Shown in pieces: positions 1-5,663 of a DNA stretch of 8,720 bases (position 1 is its first letter; the number at the start of each line of letters is the position of its first letter). The stretch comes from Competibacteraceae bacterium UBA6584 (GTDB lineage: Bacteria > Pseudomonadota > Gammaproteobacteria > Competibacterales > Competibacteraceae). The stretch spans positions 1-8,720 of the forward strand of contig DJIW01000025.1 of the NCBI GenBank assembly GCA_002433805.1, written 5' to 3'. The notes below the pieces were generated by a model. It worked only from the letters and a program-made list of their open reading frames with translations, had not been told where the DNA came from and ran no database searches. A program made the translations under genes and the position numbers.

Positions 1-184
1 TCATCAAGTCGCCTCGATCCGGCGTCAGTCGGCTTTCACGAGACGCCCGCCCGTTTTCATGTACAAACTAAAAACCGGACTCCCACGCTCGACCCTAACG
101 TGGATCGAATGCGGCAGTCCGGCTTTCCCGAGAAATGGGAACCGTGACTTTCCGTCCCGACTTTACAATCGGTTTGGTCTTATC

Positions 185-213
185 TTGGCGCATTTCTTAA
201 GGGTTATTATACT
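185..213 (+). promoter_or_regulatory. Possible sigma70 promoter upstream of the MBL hydrolase gene
   Basis: TTGGCG at 185-190 (four of six matches to TTGACA) is followed after exactly 17 bases by TATACT at 208-213 (five of six matches to TATAAT). A transcript would start near 220 and carry a leader of about 200 bases before the ATG at 421. The -10 lies inside a hairpin followed by T residues, so the same bases could instead be a terminator of an upstream gene. Confidence 0.35.
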
Positions 214-230
214 CCAATAGCCTTATTTTT
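198..230 (+). terminator. Possible intrinsic terminator of a gene left of the window
   Basis: The arms GGTTATT (202-208) and AATAGCC (216-222) pair with one G-U and a 7-base loop. Outer bases TAAGG/CCTTA can extend or compete with this stem, and TTTTT follows at 226-230. The stem is A/T-rich and therefore weak. It overlaps the promoter-like sequence at 185-213, so only one of the two readings may be right. Confidence 0.3.
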
Positions 231-258
231 GAAATGGATATAAGGGCTCGGGAAATGC

Positions 259-281
259 AGCGGGGTCCGATCCGCTCTTTT
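259..281 (+). terminator. Short terminator-like hairpin with T-run
   Basis: AGCGG (259-263) and CCGCT (272-276) form a 5-bp stem with an 8-base loop, followed after one C by TTTT (278-281). With the hairpin at 198-230 it could be a tandem terminator for a gene to the left, or lie in the long leader of the hydrolase mRNA. Stem and T-run are both short. Confidence 0.25.
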
Positions 282-420
282 CGCAAGAATGCTAAACTAT
301 TCCACCACATAAACGCTTTCTTCCGTCAAATTCACCGTCCGCCTCGGGAGTGGGCCGGTCCATGCGGCGGAACCACACAGCGGATTGTCTTAGCTTTCTC
401 CAACAGCCAAGAGAGCGTCC

Positions 421-1368
421 ATGCGCGATTTAATTCGCTACGACCACGGCATTTACGCCATCGATTCCGGTTATATCCGCCCTTTGCTCGCCGCCATTCA
501 CCTGATCGTGGAAAACGATCGGGTCGTGGTGGTCGACACCGCCAGCAACGCCTGCGCGCCGCGTGTGCTGTCGGCGCTGCAAAGCTTGGGATTGTCGCCC
601 GAGCATGTCGATTACGTATTTTTGACGCACGTCCACCTGGATCACGCGGGCGGCGCGGGCGCGTTGATGCGCGCTTTTCCGAACGCCCGGCTGATCGTCC
701 ACCCGCGCGGGGCGCGGCACATGGCCGATCCCACCAAACTGTTCGCCGCCGTGCAGGCAGTTTACGGCGCGCAGGAGGCGCAGCGGCTGTATGGCGATCC
801 CCTGGCCATCGCCGCCGACCGGATCATCGCCGCCGAGGACGGTTACCGTTTCGATCTGGCGGGACGCTCCCTGATCTGTCTGGAGACGCCCGGCCACGCC
901 AGCCACCACCTGTGCCTGCTGGATTCGCGTAGCGGCTGTCTGTTCACCGGCGATATTTTTGGCATGTCGTTCCGCGAGCTGGATGTCGATGGCCGGCCGT
1001 CGATCATTCCCACGACCTCGCCGACCCAATTTGATCCCGGTCTGATGCATGCGTCGGTGGATCGAATTTTGGCCTATCGCCCGCCGGCAGTTTATCTGAC
1101 CCACTTTGCCGAAGTGCGGGACGTGCCGCGCCTGGGACATGATTTGCATCGGCTGATCGACGCGCATGTGGACATCGCCGAACGCGAGCGCGACAGCGGT
1201 TCCGAACGCGAGGCGCGCATCGCGGCCGCGCTGTGGGCCTTGATGGAAAGCGAAGCGACTCGCCAGCAATGGCGGCTGCCGCCCGAACAGTGGCGGCCGG
1301 TGCTGGAATCGGATGTTGAACTCAACGCCCAAGGTTTGGATTACTGGTTGGAACAGGGCAGCCGCTAA
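421..1368 (+). CDS. MBL-fold metallohydrolase (GloB-like, substrate unknown)
   Basis: The 315-residue protein belongs to the metallo-beta-lactamase superfamily of metal-dependent hydrolases. The full dinuclear metal site is visible: THVHLDH with H70, H72, D74 and H75, then H159 in TPGH, D178 in FTGD, and H228 in LTHF. It is therefore expected to be active. There is no signal peptide, so it should be cytoplasmic. Residues after about 235 form a charged, probably helical C-terminal region beyond the core fold. The family includes glyoxalase II, lactonases and many uncharacterised hydrolases, and nothing here fixes the substrate. The ATG at 421 fits the conserved N-terminal strand (YDHGIYAIDSGY). 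The Shine-Dalgarno is weak (GAGAG at 411-415). The next gene has its own promoter and a hairpin separates the two, so this looks monocistronic. Confidence 0.93.
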   Translation: MRDLIRYDHGIYAIDSGYIRPLLAAIHLIVENDRVVVVDTASNACAPRVLSALQSLGLSPEHVDYVFLTHVHLDHAGGAGALMRAFPNARLIVHPRGARHMADPTKLFAAVQAVYGAQEAQRLYGDPLAIAADRIIAAEDGYRFDLAGRSLICLETPGHASHHLCLLDSRSGCLFTGDIFGMSFRELDVDGRPSIIPTTSPTQFDPGLMHASVDRILAYRPPAVYLTHFAEVRDVPRLGHDLHRLIDAHVDIAERERDSGSEREARIAAALWALMESEATRQQWRLPPEQWRPVLESDVELNAQGLDYWLEQGSR

Positions 1369-1403
1369 CGGATTGGGGCGGCCGTGGTTATCAGGGGCTG
1401 GCG

Positions 1404-1430
1404 AAGCCGATCCAGCGATCCGGCTTTATG
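1404..1430 (+). terminator. Hairpin after the MBL gene, likely terminator
   Basis: AAGCCG (1404-1409) pairs with CGGCTT (1421-1426), extended inward by ATC/GAT across a single bulged C, leaving a CAGC tetraloop. The following bases are TTTAT rather than a strong T-run, so termination would be modest. It starts 36 bases after the hydrolase stop codon and lies before the next promoter, which fits a terminator role. Confidence 0.4.
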
Positions 1431-1460
1431 AGCAAGCCGCACGCATCCCACGCAAAGCAG

Positions 1461-1476
1461 CTTGAAAGCTTGAAAG
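1461..1476 (+). repeat. Tandem octamer CTTGAAAG x2, possible operator
   Basis: CTTGAAAG occurs twice back to back (1461-1468 and 1469-1476), directly abutting the extended -10 at 1477. The unit junction creates the palindrome AAGCTT. Position over the -35 region makes it a candidate binding site for a regulator of the downstream gene, though an 8-base duplication could also be a chance slippage product. Confidence 0.4.
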
Positions 1477-1485
1477 TGTTATACT
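1477..1485 (+). promoter_or_regulatory. Extended -10 promoter of the solute-binding protein gene
   Basis: TGTTATACT reads as an extended -10 element (TGn plus TATACT, five of six matches to TATAAT). No good -35 hexamer lies 16-18 bases upstream, as is common for extended -10 promoters or for activator-dependent ones. Transcription would start near 1492, giving a leader of about 70 bases. The tandem octamer immediately upstream (1461-1476) occupies the -35 region. Confidence 0.45.
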
Positions 1486-1560
1486 GCGGGCCATTGTCGC
1501 GCCCGTTGCTGTGTACTACTCTTTAACACTCTTACTCTCCAGATTATGAGTGATTGAGCC

Positions 1561-2361
1561 ATGACTATTCGATCGCTGCTTGCTGGCCTCTTAACCTTGA
1601 CCGTCTTAACGCTCTCAGCCGCTTGGGCTAACAATTTAGACAAAATCAAACAGGCGGGCCTGCGAGTGTGCATGGACCCGGATGTGGGCGCCATACCGTT
1701 TGTCATGACCAATAAGACGGGTGAATTGATTGGCCATGATGTCGATACCGCCAATTTGATGGCCAAGGAACTCAACACCAAGCTGGAGATTGTCAAAGTC
1801 AGCTGGGACAAAATCATTTCGGCGCTGGTGGATAATCAATGCGATATTATTCTGAACAGTCTATCCATTACCGACGAACGTAAAAAACTCATCGATTACA
1901 GTACGGTTTACGCAGCGCTCGGCCAAACAGTGATCATCCGCAAGGAGCTGGCGAATAAAATAACGGCCGCCACGGATTTAAACCATCAGAAATATAAATT
2001 GACCTCAGTCAAAGGGACCAACTGCGAAAAAATGGTCAATCAATTCATGCCGGAGGCTCAATACAGTTCTTTTAAATCGATGCCAGAGGCGATCAATGAA
2101 GTGGTCGAAGGCAAGGCCGATGGATTTGTTTTCGACTCCATTAGCAATAAAATCACTTTGAAAAAACTGGGTCAGGAAAAACTCGCCTTATTGGATTCGC
2201 CCTTCACCTTTGAAAATCTCGGCATCGGCGTACAAAAAGGCAATCCCGAGCTTCTCAGTTGGATCAATGAATTTTTAGCGAAAATCCGAACCAACGGCAC
2301 TAAGAATCAACTCTATCAAAAATGGCTTAGAAACATCGATTGGCTGCAAGACCTGCGCTAG
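1561..2361 (+). CDS. Periplasmic family 3 (amino-acid type) solute-binding protein, orphan
   Basis: The 266-residue protein is a family 3 extracellular solute-binding protein, which typically captures amino acids or small carboxylates for an ABC importer. Residues 1-23 are a Sec signal peptide (basic start, hydrophobic core, AWA before NN). Family features follow: GELIGHDVDTANL (54-66), SITDERKK (102-109) with T104 and R107 at the usual ligand-carboxylate positions, VKGT (150-153), D192 in FVFDS, and a C-terminal helix ending in YQKWL. An in-frame TGA at 1555-1557 makes this ATG the first possible start. The Shine-Dalgarno is poor. No permease or ATPase of an amino-acid importer is adjacent, so it may serve a transporter elsewhere or feed a sensor. 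GC content is conspicuously low: by hand count 48 of 120 bases at 1981-2100, against 47 of 60 in one line of the neighbouring operon, which suggests a different origin. The exact ligand is unknown. Confidence 0.92.
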   Translation: MTIRSLLAGLLTLTVLTLSAAWANNLDKIKQAGLRVCMDPDVGAIPFVMTNKTGELIGHDVDTANLMAKELNTKLEIVKVSWDKIISALVDNQCDIILNSLSITDERKKLIDYSTVYAALGQTVIIRKELANKITAATDLNHQKYKLTSVKGTNCEKMVNQFMPEAQYSSFKSMPEAINEVVEGKADGFVFDSISNKITLKKLGQEKLALLDSPFTFENLGIGVQKGNPELLSWINEFLAKIRTNGTKNQLYQKWLRNIDWLQDLR

Positions 2362-2370
2362 CGAGAAACC

Positions 2371-2405
2371 GCCGCTACCTTCCCATCATTCTGTTTGACA
2401 GCGGC
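2371..2405. terminator. Weak inverted repeat between convergent genes
   Basis: GCCGCT (2371-2376) pairs with AGCGGC (2400-2405) around a 23-base loop, in the 61-base gap between the stop codons of the solute-binding protein and the permease. A perfect 10-base palindrome, GCCTTAAGGC, lies at 2404-2413. Neither strand shows a T-run, so a bidirectional terminator role is inferred mainly from position. Confidence 0.22.
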
Positions 2406-2422
2406 CTTAAGGCAAGCCGAGA

Positions 2423-3631
2423 TCACTCATGCCGCAGCGCCTCGATCGGATCGAGCCGCGCGGCGCGGCGGGCGGGAAAATAGCCGAAGATCACCCCGAT
2501 GGCCGCCGAGAAGGCAAACGACACCAAATTGATGCGGGGATCGAACAGATATGGCACCTGCATCGCCTGCGCCAGCCCGATTGAAGCCAGCGCCGCCAGC
2601 GCGATGCCGATCAGACCGCCCAAGGACGACAGCGCCACCGCCTCGACCAAAAATTGCAACAGCACTTCCCGCTCCAGCGCGCCGATAGCCAGGCGGATGC
2701 CGATTTCGCGGGTGCGCTCGGTCACCGACACCAGCATGATGTTCATGATGCCGATACCGCCGACCAGCAGGCTGACCGCCGCCACCGCGCCCAGCAAGCC
2801 GGTCATGACCTTGGTGGTGTTGGTCATGGTTTCCGCGATCTGACGGGTGTCGAGAATGGAGAAATTATCGTCGGCGTTTTCCGCCAGCTTGCGGCGCTCG
2901 CGCAGCAGCAGGCGCAGATCGGTCATGACTCCATCGATGCTGGCCCCGTCCCGCGCCGACACCATCAACGAATTCACATCCAGAGTTCCGGTCAGCCGCC
3001 GTTGCAAGGCGCGCAGCGGAATGACGGTGATGTCGTCCTGATCGCTGCCCATCGCCGACTGGCCCTTGGAGGCCAGCATCCCGATCACTTCGCAGGAAAA
3101 ATTGCCGACTCGCAGCGGACTGCCCAACGGCGATTCGCGCCCGAACAATTGCTTGCGGATAGTTTCACCGATCACGCACACCGCCTCGCCCGCCCGCTGC
3201 TCGCCGTCGGTGAACACGCGCCCGCCCGCCAACCGCCAGTTGGCCACCTCGAAATACGCAGCGGTGCTGCCGGTGATGCTGGTGGCCCAGTTATTGGCTC
3301 CATACACCACGGTCGAGGCGCGGGTGGCGACCGGCGCAACCCCCTTGAGGCCGTCAATTTGCGCCTGGATCGCTTCGGCGTCGGCTTCCTTGAAGCGGGG
3401 CGCGGCCGAGCCGTCCCGCATCGGGCCGAGCTGCTGGCCGGGACGCACGATGATCAGGTTGCTGCCCAAACTGCCGATTTGATCGGCCACCCGGCGGGTC
3501 GCGCCGTTGCCGAGCGTGACCATGGTAATCACCGCGCCGACCCCGATCACGATGCCGAGGACGGTCAAAAACGAGCGCAGCAGATTGCGCCGGATGGCGC
3601 GCAAGGCGAGCAACAAGCTGCTCCAAACCAT
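2423..3631 (-). CDS. MacB-type ABC efflux permease (FtsX family)
   Basis: The 402-residue inner-membrane permease is the mechanotransmission subunit of a MacAB-TolC type pump. It shows the family's plan: a first membrane helix at about 18-42 (VLGIVIGVGAVITMVTLG), a large periplasmic MacB core domain at about 45-270, then three helices at about 276-302, 325-355 and 365-388. The typical coupling motif NIMLVSVTERTREIGIR (297-313) sits after helix 2, and the end PARRAARLDPIEALR is characteristic. Classical MacB fuses an ATPase to this domain; here the ATPase is the separate gene just upstream, and the two overlap by one base (TGATG). A GGGGAG ribosome-binding site lies 8 bases before the ATG, inside the ATPase gene. 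This is the last gene of the operon. Substrate (macrolide, peptide, lipid or siderophore) cannot be read from the sequence. Confidence 0.93.
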   Translation of the reverse strand: MVWSSLLLALRAIRRNLLRSFLTVLGIVIGVGAVITMVTLGNGATRRVADQIGSLGSNLIIVRPGQQLGPMRDGSAAPRFKEADAEAIQAQIDGLKGVAPVATRASTVVYGANNWATSITGSTAAYFEVANWRLAGGRVFTDGEQRAGEAVCVIGETIRKQLFGRESPLGSPLRVGNFSCEVIGMLASKGQSAMGSDQDDITVIPLRALQRRLTGTLDVNSLMVSARDGASIDGVMTDLRLLLRERRKLAENADDNFSILDTRQIAETMTNTTKVMTGLLGAVAAVSLLVGGIGIMNIMLVSVTERTREIGIRLAIGALEREVLLQFLVEAVALSSLGGLIGIALAALASIGLAQAMQVPYLFDPRINLVSFAFSAAIGVIFGYFPARRAARLDPIEALRHE

Positions 3632-4350
3632 CAGCCGCGCTCCCCGTGGCGCTGATCGGTATCCACCCGTCCGTCCAGAAAGCGGACGATCCGCTTGGCG
3701 TAACGGGCCATGTCCGGCTCGTGGGTCACCATCAGCACCGTGATGCCTCGGTCGCGGTTCAGCGCGACTAATAAATCCATGATTTCGTGGCTGCGCTGAC
3801 TATCGAGATTGCCGGTCGGCTCGTCGGCCAGCAACACGGTGGGATCGGTGACGATGGCCCGCGCGATGGCGACCCGCTGCTGCTGGCCGCCGGACAGTTC
3901 GGCGGGAGTGTGTTTCTCCCACGGCAGCAGGCCGACGGCCGCCAGCGCCGCGCGCGCCTTGGCGTGCCGGGCGGCGCGGGCCTCGCCCCGGTACAGCAGC
4001 GGCAGTTCGACGTTTTCCAGCGCGCTGGTGCGCGCCAGCAGGTTGAAGCCTTGAAACACGAAGCCGAGAAAATGCCGCCGCAGCAAGGCGCGCTGATTGC
4101 GAGACAGCCGCTCGACGTGCGCCCCGCGAAACCGATACGCGCCGGAGGTCGGGCTGTCCAGACAACCGAGGATGTTCATGGCGGTGGATTTGCCGGAACC
4201 GCTCGGCCCCATGACCGCGACGAAATCACCCTGCTCGATCCGCACATCCACCCCGCGCAACGCCTGAAACGCCGCCTGCCCCTCGCCGTACACCTTGGTC
4301 ACCTCCCGCAGTTCGATCAAGGGCGGGCCGTTTTCCGCTGTCTCGCTCAT
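3631..4350 (-). CDS. ABC efflux ATPase (MacB/LolD-type nucleotide-binding protein)
   Basis: The 239-residue cytoplasmic ATPase powers the adjacent FtsX-type permease. All ABC motifs are intact: Walker A GPSGSGKST (48-56), Q-loop Q100 in FVFQGFNLL, signature LSGGQQQR (152-159), Walker B VLLADEP (172-178) followed by TGNLDS, and switch H210 in MVTHE. The sequence style is that of the MacB/LolD/YknY group. The chosen ATG at 4350 overlaps the adaptor's stop codon by four bases (ATGA) and gives the normal family length. The frame stays open further upstream, but that extension is arginine-rich and lies within the adaptor gene, so it is not credible. The Shine-Dalgarno is weak, consistent with translation by reinitiation after the adaptor. 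Identity as an ABC ATPase is certain; pump substrate is unknown. Confidence 0.95.
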   Translation of the reverse strand: MSETAENGPPLIELREVTKVYGEGQAAFQALRGVDVRIEQGDFVAVMGPSGSGKSTAMNILGCLDSPTSGAYRFRGAHVERLSRNQRALLRRHFLGFVFQGFNLLARTSALENVELPLLYRGEARAARHAKARAALAAVGLLPWEKHTPAELSGGQQQRVAIARAIVTDPTVLLADEPTGNLDSQRSHEIMDLLVALNRDRGITVLMVTHEPDMARYAKRIVRFLDGRVDTDQRHGERG

Positions 4351-5663
4351 TTCGTTTCGCTCGGCGCGGCGGTAATGACCGGCAGACCGACGGTCAACTC
4401 CTCGCCCGTCACCTCGCTCATCCGGCCATCGCTGCTGCCGACCGTGACCGGCAGGGCGACCGGCTGGCCGTCGCGCAGGGTCCAAAGCTGCCGCGGGCCG
4501 CTTTTAGAGTCGGACGCGACGCGCCCGCCCCGCCGTCCCCCGCCCATCGAGCGCGGCGGGCGCGGCAACAGGCTAGCGAGCAGGCCACCGCTTTGAGTCT
4601 GCTGGGCTTCCTCCGGCTTGGGCGGGGTAAAACGCAGCGCGGCATTGGGAGCGAGCAGCACGTTTTCCCGCTCGGCGGTGACGATTTCGGCGGTCGCGGT
4701 CATGCCGGGGCGCAAGCTCAAATCCTCGTTATTGACCTTGAGAATGGTTTTATAGGTGACGACGTTGTTGACCGTCTCCGCGCCGAAGCGCACCAGATCG
4801 ATGCGCGCTGGATAGCGGCGGTTGGGATAGGCGTCCACGGTGAAGCTCGCGGTTTGCTCCGGCTTGACCTGGCCGACATCGGCCTCATCGACATTGACCT
4901 GCAATTCCATTTGCGCCAGGCTCTCCGCCAGCTTGAACAGCACCGGCGCTTGCAGCGAGGCGGCCACGGTCTGGCCGGGATCGGCGGAGCGCGCCAGCAC
5001 CACGCCGTCGATGGGCGAGCGGATCGACGCCCTGGTCAAATCGGTTTCGGTGGTGCGCAGCGCGGCGCGGGCTTCCTCCACCGCCGCCTTGGCGCTGGCC
5101 TCGTCGGCGACGGCGCGCGCCAGCGCGGCCTCGGCGGTTTCCAGCTCGGCGGGCGCGGGCACCTTGCCGCCGCTGAGCTTGGCCACTTGCCGCAACCGGC
5201 CGAGATTGGCGCGGGTTTCCTTCACGGTGGCGGCGGCTTGCAGCACCTTGGCCTCGGCCGAAGCCAGCGCGGCCTTGGCCTTGGCGATCTGATCGCTCAG
5301 CTTGGCGACATTCAACCGGGCCAGCACCTGGCCTTTTTTCACCCGGTCGTTGTAATCCACGAACACCGCTTCGATGGTGCCGGACAACTCGCTGCCCACT
5401 TCCACCTCGTTGACCGAGGCCAGTTTGCCGGTCGCCGACACCGTGACCCGCAGATTGCCCCGACCGAGCGGTTCGGTTTGATAGCGCGGCGCGGCTTCAT
5501 TTTCGGCCTGGGATTGGAAATAGCGATAGCCGCCCGCCGCCAGCGCGGCCAACACGACCAGCGCGAGCAGCCCGCGCAGCAGCGCGCCGGCGCGGCTTTT
5601 GGGTGCTTCCGCGCCGATAATCTTGGCCAATTCCACATCGGCCGGGTTGACGGGAGGAGTCAT
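4347..5663 (-). CDS. MacA-like periplasmic adaptor (membrane fusion protein)
   Basis: The 438-residue adaptor links the inner-membrane permease to the outer-membrane factor. A cytoplasmic N-terminus of about 25 residues precedes a single membrane helix (26-45). Then come the first half of the lipoyl-like domain (about 83-120, GSELSGTIEAVFVDYNDRVKKGQVLARL region), a long alanine-rich coiled-coil hairpin (about 118-212), the second lipoyl half (RSPIDGVVLARSADPGQTV, 215-233), and beta-barrel and membrane-proximal domains to the C-terminus. Residues 347-390 form a Pro/Gln/Gly/Arg-rich, probably disordered insertion before the last domain. The ATG at 5663 overlaps the stop codon of the outer-membrane factor by four bases (ATGA) and has AAGGA (5672-5676) 8 bases upstream. 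An in-frame extension upstream lacks support. It is the second gene of the operon and resembles MacA and Bacillus YknX by family. Confidence 0.93.
   Translation of the reverse strand: MTPPVNPADVELAKIIGAEAPKSRAGALLRGLLALVVLAALAAGGYRYFQSQAENEAAPRYQTEPLGRGNLRVTVSATGKLASVNEVEVGSELSGTIEAVFVDYNDRVKKGQVLARLNVAKLSDQIAKAKAALASAEAKVLQAAATVKETRANLGRLRQVAKLSGGKVPAPAELETAEAALARAVADEASAKAAVEEARAALRTTETDLTRASIRSPIDGVVLARSADPGQTVAASLQAPVLFKLAESLAQMELQVNVDEADVGQVKPEQTASFTVDAYPNRRYPARIDLVRFGAETVNNVVTYKTILKVNNEDLSLRPGMTATAEIVTAERENVLLAPNAALRFTPPKPEEAQQTQSGGLLASLLPRPPRSMGGGRRGGRVASDSKSGPRQLWTLRDGQPVALPVTVGSSDGRMSEVTGEELTVGLPVITAAPSETK

Larger units (their letters stand above)
1..420. other. Left-edge non-coding stretch with inverted and direct repeats
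   Basis: I recognise no gene here. Two plus-strand frames stay open from the left edge, one to a TGA at 145-147 and one to a TAG at 218-220, so the end of a gene lying outside the window cannot be excluded, but neither short translation resembles a family I know. Visible structure: an inverted repeat GGCGTC (21-26)/GACGCC (42-47); a nested one with arms CCGGACT (75-81)/AGTCCGG (116-122) and CCACG (83-87)/CGTGG (99-103); TTCCC (125-129)/GGGAA (137-141). There is also an imperfect direct repeat of about 18 bases (26-43 and 115-133, both containing GGCTTT then CGAGA). The rest is covered by the promoter and terminator entries. Confidence 0.5.

Noticed and set aside
59..220. Plus-strand frame of 53 codons from an ATG at 59
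   Set aside because: No ribosome-binding site or recognisable similarity, and it covers the inverted repeats and the hairpin at 198-230.
430..1332. Long minus-strand open frame (about 300 codons) antisense to the MBL hydrolase
   Set aside because: Gln/Arg/His-rich translation with no family resemblance, while the plus strand encodes an intact metal site; it is a GC-bias artefact.
2654..3655. Plus-strand open frame of 333 codons antisense to the permease
   Set aside because: Low-complexity His/Gln/Asp/Arg-rich translation; the minus strand clearly encodes the FtsX-type permease.
4351..4485. N-terminal extension of the ABC ATPase frame to 4485
   Set aside because: The extra 45 residues are Arg/Gly-rich, lie within the adaptor gene, and precede a start that matches family length and the ATGA overlap.
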